Shown here piece by piece: positions 39,870 to 53,080 of a DNA stretch of 64,000 nucleotides. Source of the DNA: Hippopus hippopus (taxonomy: Eukaryota > Mollusca > Bivalvia > Cardiida > Cardiidae); the NCBI GenBank assembly GCA_946811185.2, contig OX328110.1:9962516-10026515 (forward strand), read 5' to 3'. Numbering within the stretch: the stretch's first letter is position 1; each line of letters opens with the position of its first letter. The notes below the pieces were generated by a model. The model had not been told where the DNA came from, ran no database searches, and saw only the letters and a program-made list of their open reading frames with translations. Both the position numbers and the translations under genes were made by a program.

Positions 39870-41130
39870 ATAATGAGTCTTATCACGTTGTTTACAAAAA
39901 CAATTTCCAACCCGATAAACAAAATATAGCGTGTTTTTATAGGACTGTCAGTCAAATCTAATTTGTAAACTAACTGAGGGCAATTACTAAAAAAAAAAAA
40001 CGTGAAGACAGAGTTATGGTTCTTGTGATGTGCACATGTCCTCAACGTTATCTATATGCAAACGAAGTTGAAAATCAATAGCTTTCAATACTTTCGAAGT
40101 TATGCTCTGGACAAAATCCAATTTGTAAAGTAACAAAGTGCACTTATTCCAAAAATAATGAGGACAGAATTATGGATCTTGTGTACTGCACTTGTTCTAA
40201 ACATGATCTATCTATATATGAAGTAAAAAATCAATAGCTTTCATACCTTGGATGTTATTTTGCAGACAAAAATCTAATAAAATAAATAAATAAATTAATT
40301 AATTAATTAATCAATTAATTAACATCATAAATAATGACTATTGAGTAATGCTTCTTATGCACTGCATTTCTTCTCAGTGTGATCTATACGCGTATGAAGT
40401 TAGAATGCAACATCTCTCATACTTTGGAAGTTATGCTCTGGACAAAAATCCGACATGTAAAAAAACAAAGGGCGATAACTCCAAAAATGATGACAACAGA
40501 GTTATGGTAAATTTGCACTGCACTTTTCCTCAATGTAGTCTATCTTCAAAAAGGTTTAAAGTCGACAACTTTTATACTTTGGAAGTTATGCTCCAGACAA
40601 AAATCCAACATGTAAAATTAAAAAGGGTAATAAATCCAAAAATAATGATGACAGAGTTATGGACCCTGTGAACTGCTTTTTTCTTCAATGTGGTCTGCAT
40701 ATAAAGTTTGAAGCTGACAACTTTTATACTTTGGAAGTTATGCTCTAGACAAAAATCCAACATGTAAAATTACAAAGGGTAATAAATCCCAATATAAGGA
40801 TGACAGAATTATGGATCTTGTGCACTGCAGTTTTCCTAAATTTGGTCTATCTACATGTGAAGTTTGAAGTTGATAGCTTTTATATCTTGGAAGTTATGCT
40901 CCTGACAAAAATCCTACATGTAAAATAACGAAGGGCAATAACTCAAAAAATAATGACAAGAGTGTTACAGTTCTTTTGCACTGCACTTCTCTTCAAAATG
41001 GTTTATCTACATATGAAGTTTGAAGTTGATAGCTTTTATACCTTGGGAGTTATGCTCCAGACAAAAATCCAAATGTAAAATAAGAAAGGGCTATAACTCT
41101 TAAAATAATGACAAGTGAGTTATGGTTCTT
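39870..41130. repeat. Tandem array of about 140-155-bp units
   Basis: About eight diverged units contain ATACTTTGGAAGTTATGCTC, GACAAAAATCCAACATGTAA, GACAGAGTTATGG and GTGCACTGCA. (AATT)n and (AAAT)n microsatellites interrupt it near 40280-40325. Confidence 0.75.
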
Positions 41131-41780
41131 TTGCTCTGCACTTCAAGATCGTAAGGTCATGCACATTCTGTTTAAATATGATGAGATCTAGTCAGAAAAT
41201 GAAGGAGCAGCAGTGTAAAATAAGTCAAATTTAGCAATTTCTATGAATTTGCGATTGATATCGTCCAAGATCTAAAGTTCATGTATATTTTGTTACAATG
41301 TGATTAGGATTGGTGAAAAATTGTAGGAGCTACAGTGAAAACAAAGTCAAATTAAGCATTTTTATTTATTTTTTTTTCAAAGGCAGATAACTCTAAACAC
41401 ACTTGTCCAATCATGCTGAAAACCCATCTCATCTGAGATCGTAAGGTCGTGTACATTCTGTTAAAATATGATAAGGTTTTGCCGAAAGATGAAGGAGTTG
41501 CAGTGCAAACAAAGTGAAATATAGCATTTTTTTTTTTTTTTTTAATTTCAAGGTCAGATAACTCTAAACACATTGGTCCAATCATGCTGAAAATCGATCA
41601 CGTCCAAGATCTCAAGGTCATATAGATCTACATTCTGTTACCATATTATTGGTGAAAAAAATGAAGGAGGTAGAGTGTAAACAAAGTCAAATTAAGCAAT
41701 TTTTCAAATTCAAGGGCAGATAAATCTGAACTTTCTAGTCCAGTCACGCTCATTCGAGATCTTGTGGCCATATACACTTT
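41131..41780. repeat. Second tandem array of about 160-180-bp units
   Basis: About four copies of AAGATC(G/T)(T/C)AAGGTCATG, ACATTCTGTTAAAATATGAT, GATGAAGGAG and AAACAAAGTCAAAT, ending near a GTCCA(A/G)TCA(T/C)GCT block. It abuts the preceding array and may belong to one composite element. Confidence 0.7.
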
Positions 41781-42759
41781 GATCAAGTTTGGCTCTGATT
41801 GCTTAATATGAAAATAGGCAATGCCTAGAAACGGGCGAAAGAGACTTTTTTCTCAGACATAATTAAAACAAACGACCTAACCAACCCAAAACAATGCGAC
41901 AAGCACTCTTCCTATCTCTTTGTCCCAAATCTCCTGAAATATCTTTATCCAATCCTCTACATGTATGTAGTACCCAACTATCTATCCCTAGTCTTCTTGT
42001 CAGCTTTCTCAAAATCAACAATATTTACAACACTCTTTTTCTTCATTAAATAACGATTGGAGAAGTAATTTTTTCATTAGCCTTACGAATAAAGTGTTAA
42101 AAAACACAAGACGTAGGTAAGGGTGTTGAAGAAACCGAAGCGAACACGAAATAACTAAGGCGAACTGCAAGAGGACGAACGGGATCAAGGCCGAGATCAG
42201 AAAATGACGTCAAAGCAAGAATGTCGCACTGCGTAGTTCATATGTCATTGAAACTAACAATATTGATATTTTTTCCCAATATTTTTGTTATGATACGCGA
42301 ACAAAAGGAAATGTAGATGAATTGCATTTTAAGAAATTTCAACAAAATTTAATTAAAATTAATCTTGAGGATTTAGTCTGAATGTGTTGAATTCTTCTTG
42401 TAATAAACCAACGTTCTGGTTGTCAAGGAAGTTGAAGTACGGATACATTCCAACCTTTTGGAAAAATTCAAAATGGCCGAAAAACTGTTCTTCAGGGTTG
42501 AGATATGACTAAATACGTGTAACCTATAGGCGGTCTTTCGCCCGTAATATTTGTGGACGCTAGAGTGTAAACATCAAAGTGTGGACGGACGACCACGAGC
42601 TAAAAAGCTGCAAGTTTTGTAGGAAACGAAAACAGTTTATTACTCAAATATTTTTTATTACAAAGCTTTTTCAAAACAAAGAACTGCATTTCACACAAGT
42701 TTATCATTTTGCCAGTGTGTTAAAGTGATGTTCGTTTATAAATAAATAGATTTTTGTTT
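41781..42759. other. No recognisable gene
   Basis: I see nothing supported apart from a cap-like CGGACGGACGACCACGAGCTA segment at 42580-42602, resembling the cap of the tandem-repeat elements. Confidence 0.35.
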
Positions 42760-43030
42760 GGTTTTTAACGCCATTTTCAACATTATTTCAGTTTTCACGT
42801 GCACCTATCCATGCTTCTATGAAGTTTCTTTTACAAGCACATTGCATACTGTTATTCCCAAGCCACTGGCTGCTTTCCAACATGAGCATAATTGAAACAT
42901 CGGTCAGCCGTGAGAGCGGAATGAATCCTGTCGCAATGACCATCATCAATCCTTAAAGAGAAATCAACCGAGCTGGGGATTCGAACCTGCGACCATCTGT
43001 ACATTACTGACTGAGCTACCGAGGTCGGAA
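42760..43030 (-). mobile_element. tRNA-headed SINE (type 1), copy 2
   Basis: The minus-strand head has box A TAGCTCAGTCAG and box B GGTTCGAATCC. The body shares ATTGATGATGGTCATTGCGA and AATAATGTTGAAAATGGCG with the copies at 13689 and 61968. Confidence 0.8.
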
Positions 43031-43059
43031 TAAAAGTATTTACATAGCAGATAAGTATG

Positions 43060-43585
43060 AGCCATTCTCTGTGAAATGGGGGATTAATACATCTGCAAAA
43101 AGTATCGATCCAGGTCAGCCTGCGTGGACTGCGCAGGCTGACCTTGGTCAATAGTTTTTACTTTCGTTAAATTTTCAGCATGTCCATTGACGCTTTTACC
43201 TTAGGAGCCAGTCGTTAGAAAAAATAGATTTTGTGAATCCATAATTAAGCCGTACTGTGGCAAAAGGGGGCTCGATGCATCTGCGAAAAGTATCGACCCA
43301 GGTCAGCCTGCGCAGTCGGGTGAGGCTGACCTGGGCCGAAACTTTTCGCTGTCGGTCATTTTTCTGCATGTCCAAGGATCATTCTACTTCATGATTAAGT
43401 CGGTTGTTATAAAGGTGACACTTATGGATACATAATTATGTGATTACTTGCTTGATAAAATTGCATCACGGAAATACATTAAGCCCCCTTTTGCCAGAGC
43501 ATGGCCCAATTATGTGATTAATTGCTTAGTAAATGCATCACGGAGATGCCTCAAGCCCCCTTTCGCCAAAGGATGGCTCAAGTAT
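43060..43585. repeat. Two to three clam-type palindromic repeats in tandem
   Basis: GATCCAGGTCAGCCTGCGTG/CGCAGGCTGACCTTGGTC at 43108-43150 and CCAGGTCAGCCTGCGCAG/AGGCTGACCTGGGCC at 43298-43337 form long near-palindromes. ATTAAGCCCCCTTTTGCCAG ends occur at 43479 and 43550. Confidence 0.75.
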
Positions 43586-44762
43586 ATATAGAAGCAGGCA
43601 AAGTTGTCTAGAGGATCTTAACTTCCTCTTTAGCTGCCCGCTTAATATTTTCGACTCTTTTCGAGGTCAAAAAGCCTATTTCTGCTGCAGTTGAAGGAAA
43701 TTTTACGAGCCGAAGATTAACATCAAGTGGCGGGGGGTGTAGTTCCAAGATTAGACTGCAGGCGCTATGCAGTCTGATCTTGAGCAAAGCCGTCAGTAAA
43801 AAGTTATGTATGTTGCAAACAGCAATGAAAGAGTTAACCCTTACCACACATTCCCTACTTTTAACAACTCTGAGAAAGAAGGCGTTAAAAAAAAAACTGT
43901 TGAAAAAGGAAAAAAAAAAAATGTTGAGAACCAATGTTTTTTATACTTTCAAAAACGAATTGCATCTTTTGAACAACACTAGATCAACCATTTACCTCAA
44001 AATCCCGACTTTCACCGACCTTGAAAAAGAAAGCTATTGAAAACATTTTGGGAAGAGGGGAAAATACTGGTAACCACCTTTCCCTAGACAAATTTCAATT
44101 TTTCAGTCACATTTATTTGGTAGTCTGCAAATGCTTTCAATTTAGACAAGTCTTAAATCTGGTCGTTTGTTAAAGAGCTAATTGTCTGCAAATACTTCAA
44201 ACTTGGATAACTCATAAATCATGTTGTGTGGTAAAGAATGGACGCACCTTTTATGTTTTTTACTTAAAATGACCAGCTCTTAAAAATTTATTACTTCCTT
44301 ACCTCCTTAGATCTACTTACTTAGGATGGAACTTCCTAGAATATGGTAGCAAAACACTTCAGTGGACAATCCCGTTTCAAAAAAAAGAAAAAAAATTCCA
44401 CATACTAGTAAACGAATTTAACTCTTCAGCAAATACAACAAGATAATTTGTTGAAATGATACCCCCGCCGAAAAAAGACCTCTTTTGATACAAACATGTA
44501 AGACGTATTGTGTTTTGCATCATGTACACGTGGCCTTTTTGTTAGTAGTCCATAATGAAATTATACATTAAGCTCCCTTTTTCCATGACATGGCATTTCA
44601 TTTAGTACAAACAAACAATGATTGTCTGTGGCTTATGATAAACAATATAAATATGAAGTTTCATAAAATTTTGTCCAGCAGTTAAAGAGATATTGGTCTA
44701 CAATGGAATAAAATATCAAGCCCAGTTTTTTCCATGACACGTTATTAAATAATAATTAAATA
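43586..44762. other. Decayed repeats; no gene
   Basis: It includes a palindrome AAGATTAGACTGCAGG/GCAGTCTGATCTTG (43748-43785), a weak hairpin-family copy (44039-44090) and A-rich runs. Short ORFs are unsupported. Confidence 0.4.
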
Positions 44763-46391
44763 AGAGGGCCTTGATGGCCCTGAAGTCGCTCACCTGAGCC
44801 TTTTGACCAAACGTGACCAATTTCCAGTCTCTTACGAGATATTATGACAAAAATTCAAACAAGCTTTCATAAGCATTTGAATTAAAATTTGGCTTCTAGC
44901 GTGTATTAAACTTATTTCTAGAATTTGTCGCAGTGGCCAATTTTTTAGCCCAACATAGCCAATTTTGCAACGTGTTGTAGATATTATCAAAACAAAGATT
45001 CTGACCACCTTTCATGACTATTTGACATTTAAATGTGGCCTCCAGAGTGAACAGAAGGTTTGTCCAAGATTTGACCAGGCCAACTACTGACCCAATGTGG
45101 CCATATCTAATAATATTTATTATCAAGGAAAAGATTCTGACTAATTTTCATTAGTATTGGACATAGAACATGACCTCTTGAGCGTACACAAGATATTTTA
45201 CAGATTTCACCTGGTGACCTATTTTTGACCTGATGTGACCCATTTTTAATTTCATTTGAGATATCATCAAGAAAGACATTGTGACCAACTTTCATGAGCA
45301 ATGGAATGAAAATGTGGCCTCTAGAGCGTACAAAAGGTTTTTTTCAAAGTCATCTAAGACATATAAAAAAGACATACTTTCTGACCAAATTCTAAGAGTA
45401 TATGACTGAAAATGGGGCCTTTACAGCATACGCAATATTTTTCAAAGATCTGACCCAGCGACCTAGTTTTTTACCCAACATGACCCATTTTTAAACATCA
45501 AGACAATCATTCTGACCAACATTTATGCCTATTTGACTGAAAATGTGGCCTCTAGAGGGTATAAAGGTTTTTTGCAAGATTTTACCTAGTGACCTAGTTT
45601 TTAGCCTGATGTGACCCTTTTCAAACTCATCCCAGACGTCATCAAGACAAACATTCTGGCCAATTTTCAAGACTATTGGACTGAAAATATGGCCTGTAGA
45701 GCTTACACAAGATTTTTCATAGATTTGACATAGTGACCTAGTTCTTGACTTAACATGACCCATTTTCGAACTCTTCCGAGATATTATCAAGACAAAGATT
45801 CTGACCAACTTTCAAGAGTATTTGACTGAAAATGTGGCCTCTAGAGCGTACACAAGGCTATTCTGAGATATGACCTAGTGACGTAGTTTTTGACCCGACA
45901 TGACCCATTTTCGAACTCTTCTAAGATATCATCAAGACAAATATTCTGACCAACTTCAAGAGCATTGGACTGAAAATCTAGCCTCTAGAGCGTACACAAG
46001 GTTTTTCTAAGATTTGACCTAGTGACCTAGTTTTTCACCCGACATGACCCATATTTTAAGTCATATGAGATATCATCAGGACAAACATACTGACCAGTTT
46101 TCAAGAGCATTTGACTGAAAATGTGGCCTCTAGATTGTACACAAACTTTTTCTAAGATTTGACCTGGTGACCTAGTTTTTCACCTGACATGACCCATTTT
46201 CAAACTCATTCGAGATATCATCAAGACAAACATGCTGACAAAGTTTCATAAGTATTGGGCTGAAAATGTGGCCTCTAGAGCGTACACAAGCTAAAATTTG
46301 ACGACGGACGATGCACGACGGATGCCGGACGACGGATATGGCGCGATCACAGAAGCTCACCTTGAGCACATTGTGCTCAGGTGAGCTAAAA
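44763..46391. repeat. Complete 145-bp-family tandem-repeat element
   Basis: It starts GAGGGCC..GATGGCCC and GCTCACCTGAGCC, continues with about ten units of 143-147 bp (CTAGAGCG markers at 45841, 45984, 46130 and 46274), then a GACGACGGACGATG cap, and ends GTGCTCAGGTGAGCT. The ends are inverted copies of GCTCACCTGAGC. Other copies lie at 23140-23835 and 32640-39265. Minus-strand ORFs with GHI/KTRSLG motifs are repeat translations. Confidence 0.85.
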
Positions 46392-46459
46392 AAAGATATC
46401 GGCGGATTATCATACGGAACACATGTATAAAGTTTCAGCAATTTTCATAAAGAAAATAT

Positions 46460-46548
46460 CTATCCGGACGGACGGGCAAACACACGAGCAGACAGATAGG
46501 CAGACGGACGGGCAAACACACGAGCAGACAGATAGGCAGACGGACGGG
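46460..46548. repeat. 40-bp minisatellite, two copies
   Basis: GACGGACGGGCAAACACACG with AGCAGACAGATAGGCA is repeated twice exactly, followed by a third partial GACGGACGGGG. Confidence 0.85.
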
Positions 46549-46853
46549 GGACAACGCAAAAACTATATCCGTCTCTCTTCGGCTGGGGATAAAAAAATGG
46601 AGGCATATATTTTGAAATCATTTGAAAAAGAAAATTTAACCGTGGCTCAAATGATATGATTTGTCTCAGAAAGGGAAGAAAGCATTTTGGGAAAAGATGA
46701 AAATGCCCTTTTCCCAAATATATTTTCAGAAGCCTTCTACCTCAGTGTCGTTTGAACTCGGGATTGTGTGGTAAACAGTTGAAAAAAAAAATGTCCTTGC
46801 TGACCCTTTGTAAACTAATGGCTGTTTAAGGTTTACATCTTATTTATTTCCTT

Positions 46854-47213
46854 AAAGTGACAATAAAGCCCAAAAGTAAACAAAGCGGGTGTTTAAATGC
46901 ATTTAAATTTATATCATATCATTTAAAAGTACGGAAACTATTGTGAAGATGACAATCTGTCATTATACGGTCGGTCCAAGTGTTAGTCGCTGACAGAGAA
47001 ATTAATTTCAAAACTAGATTAGCTGTGTTTTTTGTTTACTTTTTGCCTGATTTTAAAATTCCTTTTTTCTGTCAGTGACTAACACATGGCCGGACCAAAC
47101 GATAACAGACTGCCATCTTCAGAATATTTTCCATACTTTTAAATGGTATGATTTAGATCTAAATGTATTATAACACCTGCTTTGATGTTTTTGCTTCTAC
47201 TGGGCCTTTAAGT
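46854..47213. mobile_element. Foldback MITE, family F, copy 3 (best preserved)
   Basis: Arms of about 140 bp carry TTTAAAAGTACGGAAACTAT, AAGATGACAATCTGT, CGGTCGGTCCAAGTGTTAGT and CTGACAGA on the left and complements on the right, ending CTACTGGGCCTTTAA. Confidence 0.8.
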
Positions 47214-48239
47214 TTCAAACACCACACGGGCCAAAACCCAATGGCAACATACATGTACTCGAACATGATGCACATTACAAAATATAAAGTAATGAATCAG
47301 TGCATTCAAAAAATATCATCAAATGAAAAAAGAACGAAATGCTCTATAAACATTTGGCCTCCAAAGAACCTTTTTGTGGACAGTGTAGATTAAGATCAGA
47401 CTGCACAGAACGTGCAGTCTAATCTTGGGCCTACACTGCCAGATAAGGAGATATCTGTCCTCCCAAAAATACCTTTTAAATAGAAAAATGGGGTTTTACT
47501 ATTGGTTTGAAAAATTCAGCAAGTTAAGGATTAAAAGACTTAAAACAGTTTATAGTAATATATAAACATGAAAACAACATTGTAGATGTATTGGCGTCGT
47601 CCTCTATAGGAAAAAGAAAATAAGTTGCCGACTCAGTGACTTTTTGCGGACAGTGCAGATCAAAAATAGACTTCACAGAACGTGTGGTCCGATCTTGATC
47701 TACACTGTCCGACTAGGTGATATTTTCCTCCAAAAAATAACTCTGAAATATCATTATATGGGTCTTTACTATCGGCTTGAAAATTTCATTTAACTTTTTT
47801 AGCAGGATAAGGGTTAAGATAGTCAGCCAGCCATTTCGGACAAAATGTGCGGGTATCAACCACTTGTATCTAGTAACTGATCCAGCCTTAACCTGCTAAA
47901 TAAGAAAAATGAAACTTTCGAGCCGATAGTGAAAACCCCAATTCTTACTATGTCAAAGATATTTCGGGAGAAAAATAGCTCCTTATCGGACAATGCAGAT
48001 CCAAGATCAGACTGCACGTTCTGTGCAGTCTGATCTTGATCTACAACGTCAGCAAAAGTCATTAAGTCGCACTTAGCAGCCTAACAATGTTTACTACCTC
48101 CAGAACGACAATATTAGGCTATTTAAGCTAATAAGAGCCATGCCTAATCTTTCATGAACATCATGCTGCTAGCGATAGTAAGTACCTTTTTACGATACAT
48201 GTACAAGAAATACTTGTAAAGAAAACTTATACGGAGTAA
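47214..48239. repeat. Dispersed AGACTGCAC/GTGCAGTCT palindromes and decayed repeats
   Basis: Near-palindromes with GATCA(A/G)ACTGCACAGAACG and its complement occur at 47385-47440, 47645-47712 and 48000-48045. The spacing of 250-350 bp and the shared GATAAGGAGATAT..TCC flanks suggest a tandem composite. No gene is seen. Confidence 0.65.
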
Positions 48240-48640
48240 AAGAACTTGAAAATGAATATCTAAACTTTTTTTTTGGAGGGGGCGAGAAAGGGGTGGGGGG
48301 GGGGGGCCTCTGTCCTTGCGTTTTCTGTTAATTTAGCCAACCACACACACACACATACAAAAAAAAAAAAACAAGTAAAAGCACAAATATTGTATGTCAA
48401 GGTTCTTTTATGCACTTGCGTAAATTGTGCATTATTGGCGTTATGTCCTTGCGGGTTCGGGTGTGTGAAGTTGGCACTAAGTTCGATAATCGGACTTCGA
48501 TATTCAATATCGAAATGAATATGCGGATGAGTTGAATTTCATGCCGCAGTAAATTCGCGTTTTTTTCAAACTCAAGGGATAGTTACGAAAATTAACGACT
48601 CCTGATGCGAATATCGAAATGAATTTCATGCTAGCAGCAG
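48240..48640. repeat. Terminal module of the left satellite array
   Basis: G-run, (CA)n, A-run, AAGCACAAATATTGTATGTC, CTTGCGGGTTCGGGTGTGTG, TTCGATATTCAATATCGAA and ACTCAAGGGATAGTTACG occur in an order repeated in reverse complement at 58946-59335 and partly at 61261-61450. Confidence 0.85.
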
Positions 48641-50990
48641 CTTCGCGTTTTTTTTTTATGTATGGGCATAGGGATGGTGTATGAAATCGAATGTCGATTT
48701 GAATATCGAAATGAATTTCATGCCAGCAGCAGATTCGCGTTTTTTCATCTATTGGCATAAGGATGGTGTATGAAATCGAAAATGTCGATTTGAATATCGA
48801 AATGAATTTCATGCCAGCAGCAGATTCGCGTTTTTTCATCTATTGGCATAAGGATGGTGTATGAATTCGAATGTCGATTTGAATGAATATCGAAATAAAT
48901 AACATGCGAGCAGCAAATTCGCATTTTTTCATGTGTGGGCATAAGGATGGCGTATGAAATCGAATGTCGATTTGAATATCGAAATGAATATCATGCCAGC
49001 AGCAGATTCGCATTTTTTCATGTATGGGCATATGGATGGTGTATGAAATCGAATGTTGATTTTAATATCGAAATGAATTTCATGCCAGCAGCAGATTCGC
49101 ATTTTTTTATGTATGGGCATAATGATGGTGTATGAAATCGAATGTCGATTTGAATATTGAAATGAATATCATGCCACCAGCAGATTCGCGTTTTTTTTTT
49201 ATGTATGGGCATATGGATGGTGTATGAAATCGAATGTCGATTTGGATATCGAAATGAATTTCAGGCCAGCAGCAGATTCGCGTTTTTTTATGTATGGGCA
49301 TAATGATGGTGTATGAAATCGAATGTCGATTTGAATATCGAAATGAATATCATGCCACCAGCAGATTCGCGTTTTTTTTTTTTTTTTTTTTTATGTATGG
49401 GCATATGGATGGTGTATGAAATCGAATGTCGATTTGAATATCGAAATGAATTTCATGCCAGCAGCAGATTCGCGTTTTTTCATCTATTGGCATAAGGATG
49501 GTGTATGAAACCGAATGTCGATTTGAATATCGAAATGAATATCATGCCAGCAGCAAATTCGAATTTTTTCATGTATGGGCATAAAGATGGCGTATGAAAT
49601 CGAATATCGATTTGAATATCGAAATGAATATCATGCCAGCAGCATATTCGCTTTTTTTCCTGTATGGGCATATGGATGGTGTATGAAATCGAATGTCGAT
49701 TTGAATATCGAAATGAATTTCATGCCAGCAGCAGATTCACGTTTTTTTCCTGTATGGGCATATGGATGGTCAATGAAATCGAATGTCGATTTGAATATCG
49801 AAATGAATTTCATGCCAGCAGCAGATTCGCGTTTTTTTCCTGTATGGGCATATGGATGGTCCATGAAATCGAATGCAGATTTGAATATCGAAATGAATTT
49901 CATGCTATCAGCAGATTCGCGTTTTTTTTTTTTTTATGTATGGGCATAAGGATGGTGTATGAAATCGAATGTCGATTTGAATATCGAAATGAATGTCATG
50001 CCAGCAGCATATTCGCATTTTTTCATGTATGGGCATAAGGATGGTGTATGAAATCGAAAATGTCGATTTGAATATCGAAATGAATGTCATGCTAGCAGCA
50101 GATTCGTCTGTTTTTATGTATAGGCATAAGGATGGTGTATGAAATCGAATGGCGATTTGAATATCGAAATGAATATCATGCCAGCAGCCAATTCGCATTT
50201 TTTATATGTATGGGCATATGGATGGTGTATGAAATCGAATGTCGATTTGAATATCGAAATGAATTTCATGCCAGCAGCAGATTCGCGTTGTTTTATGTAT
50301 GGGCATAAGGATGGTGTATGAAATCGAATGTCGATTTGAATATCGAAATGAATTTCATGCCAGCAGCAGATTCGCATTTTTTTATGTGTTGCATAAGGCT
50401 GGTGTATGAAACCGAATGTAGATTTGAAAGTCGGAATGAATATCATGCCAGCAGTAGATTCGCCTGTTTTTATGTATGAGCATATCGATGGTGTATGAAA
50501 TCGAATGTCAATTCGAATACCGAAATGAATATCATGCCAGCAGCAGATTCGCGTATTTTTATGTAAGGACATACGGAGGATATGTAAAAATTTAATGTCG
50601 ATTTGAATATCGAACTGAATTTCATGCTAGCAGCAGATTCCCGTATTTTTATGTGTTGGCATTTTCATTTTATATGAAATCAAATGTAGATTTGAAAATC
50701 GAACTGAATTTCACGCTAGCAGCAGATTCGCTTAAATTTCTGTACTGGCATAACGACTATGTATGCAATCGAATGTAGGGTTGAATATCGAACTGAATTT
50801 CATGCTAGCAGCAGAATCGCTAAAATTTCTTTACTAGCAATAGATGATGCATGAAATCGAATGTAGGTATGACTATCGAACTGAAATTCATGCTAGCAGC
50901 CAGTTTGCTAAAATATTTGTACGGGCATAAAGACTGTGCATGAAATATAATGTAGATTTGAATATCGAATCGAATTTCATGCTAGTAATT
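48641..50990 (-). repeat. 89-bp satellite, left array (inverted orientation)
   Basis: About 26 units of 85-105 bp carry ATGTATGGGCAT(A)AGGATGG, GTATGAAATCGAATGTCGAT, GAATATCGAAATGAAT and ATGCCAGCAGCAGATTCGC. Length varies mainly in a T-run (6-20 nt). Units are homogeneous up to about 50400 and decay towards 50990. ORFs recur every 89 bp in rotating frames and are not genes. Confidence 0.95.
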
Positions 50991-52820
50991 TAGAACAATT
51001 TGTCACCTAAATATGCCCAAGTACTTATTGTTGTCAGATAGGCTGTTTATTCAAGATGATTGTGAATTTCTTAAAACGCATGGGAAAAGTCGTCTATTGC
51101 ACAAGATACGTTCCTTCTTGTATGCATGTACACAAAAAAAGCATTCACCTCACAAAAAGGTCAATGATTTAAATCAGTGAACGTGAAAGTAGTTTCTTTT
51201 GTGAGTAAAATATCAATATTGGTAGATAAAAAGCATTGAATATATATTAGAAATTTATCAGTTATAAAATCATCTACAGAATGAACAAAATGGAAATAAG
51301 GGATGCATAACCTTTTGTGTGTGTGTGTGTGTGTCATTCTGTAGATTTAAATATAGTTTGACATAGTTTCATTATCATGTCCATTTTATCTCATGTATAA
51401 TGCATTTATGTTGTCATTTTTATTTAGAAATAAAATTATCTTTGTACAGTTTTCATACTAGAACATAGAAAGGAGTGCAACTATGTAAGGAGTAACGTTA
51501 TGTCTATGTTTTATGGGTATTGAAAAACCACATGATACAATAAAACACGGTGCAAGGGTGATTGAACTAAAGTAAGATCATTCAGCTACGTCGAAAAAAG
51601 AAATCGAGAAAAATAATTTGACTAATTACTTAAAACCCCCAGACTAAATAAGGGTAAGTAAATGTTCTTTTTCACAACCTTTGGACGTTATGCAAAAAAT
51701 TACAGCATATTTTTGTTATTCTTCATATTCTATGTGTGTCATGTGAACAGACATTACCTTTACTAGTGTAGACTAATTAAGTACAAGTAGTGGTAGTAGT
51801 AGTAGTAGTAGTAGTCGAATTCTCTAGTCATCCATCAGTAATATATTCACCCGTTTCCATTTTTAAGAAAATTCATACTATTTGCATAAGGTTGCCTGTT
51901 TAAAAATAGCTACTAAGACAAACGCTTAAAGCAGATAAGTTTTTTTTAACTAACTTTCACTTTACATGAGAAGTAAAGTTATATACAAGAAATTGGATTT
52001 GATTTGGCAGTGCGGCTACTTAAGAAAAATCCAAACTGGGTCTTAATTTCTACTCATGTAAGCTAAAAAAAAAAACTCTATTTGTCATAAAACTGTATGT
52101 ATAACCGACTCAGGTTTGCTCTCAGAGGGTAGAATCTTTAAAGGTGGGTATTTAGATTTTTCACATCTCACCAAATTAAAAAATATATATATCACTGAAA
52201 TTTATATGAAAAAACAATACAAATCATCAATAATTAAGAATCATAAAATTACAAAAAAAAAAAAAAAAAATTATGGTGTTCCCTTAAAAGGCTACGTAGC
52301 CTCTTAAGGTATTTTTAGATTTCGCGCCAGATATCAAGAAAGCATTGTGGGAATGTCAAGTGACAGGCACGTGAGTAATGACGCTTAAATTCCATAACAT
52401 AACAAACATGTAATTATTTTCCACAATGTCTTCTTCGGACGCTGTGTTTGAAGCTTTGTCTGTGTATTTCCGGTATGTAAATGAGCGAGTTGCTCATGTA
52501 AAAATAGAACGTGTTTCCCGTCGGTGTCGACCTGGGCCGTAGTAAATCTCTAATTTCTCTTGTTGTCGGAAGGTTTTCGACTACTGGGGTTTTATGAATG
52601 AAAATTAAAAGGCTTTGGGAGTATAAGGATGATTTTTTTGTATTTTTGTAAATTTTTCGACCCAAAATCTGAAGGGCCACCTTTAAGGCACAATAATAAC
52701 AGATAAGAACTTACCATTACGACGACACTTTTATTTTACAACTTGACTCGTCTTCTGGAATTCTGAAGCAATGAATTACAGGGTACTATTTTCACAACTT
52801 GCTGCTTGTTTTTGTCGATC
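50991..52820. other. Spacer between satellite arms; microsatellites
   Basis: (TG)n at 51316-51333, (TAG)n at 51788-51815, an A-run at 52252-52270, and a GGCTACGTAGCC palindrome near 52290. I see no supported gene. Confidence 0.5.
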
Positions 52821-53080
52821 TGCTGCTGACATGAGATTTAAATCGCTGATGAAATCTTTATTCGACTTCATAAACAATTTACATGCTCAAATCGAAATTT
52901 TCGCGAATCAGTTGCCGCCATGAAACTAGTATCACTTGTCGGATGCAGGACAACTCACCCCAAAGACAACTCGCCCCACAAAAAATTCGCCCCAAAATAA
53001 CTCGCCCTACCTTCAAAAGACAACTCGCCTCAAATTCTGAGACAACTTGCCCCATTTTTATTACTATCAACTGTAGGTAA
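52821..53080. repeat. Degenerate satellite unit and CAACTCGCCCC motif run
   Basis: 52830-52930 resembles a diverged 89-bp unit (TTATTCGACTTCATAAAC, GCGAATCAGTTGC). From 52945 to 53055, six near-copies of (A/C)AA(C/T)TCGCC(C/T)CA follow at irregular spacing. Confidence 0.55.

Noticed and set aside
45107..46441. Minus-strand ORFs with repeated GHI/SRGHI and KTRSLG
   Set aside because: They are translations of the 145-bp tandem unit.
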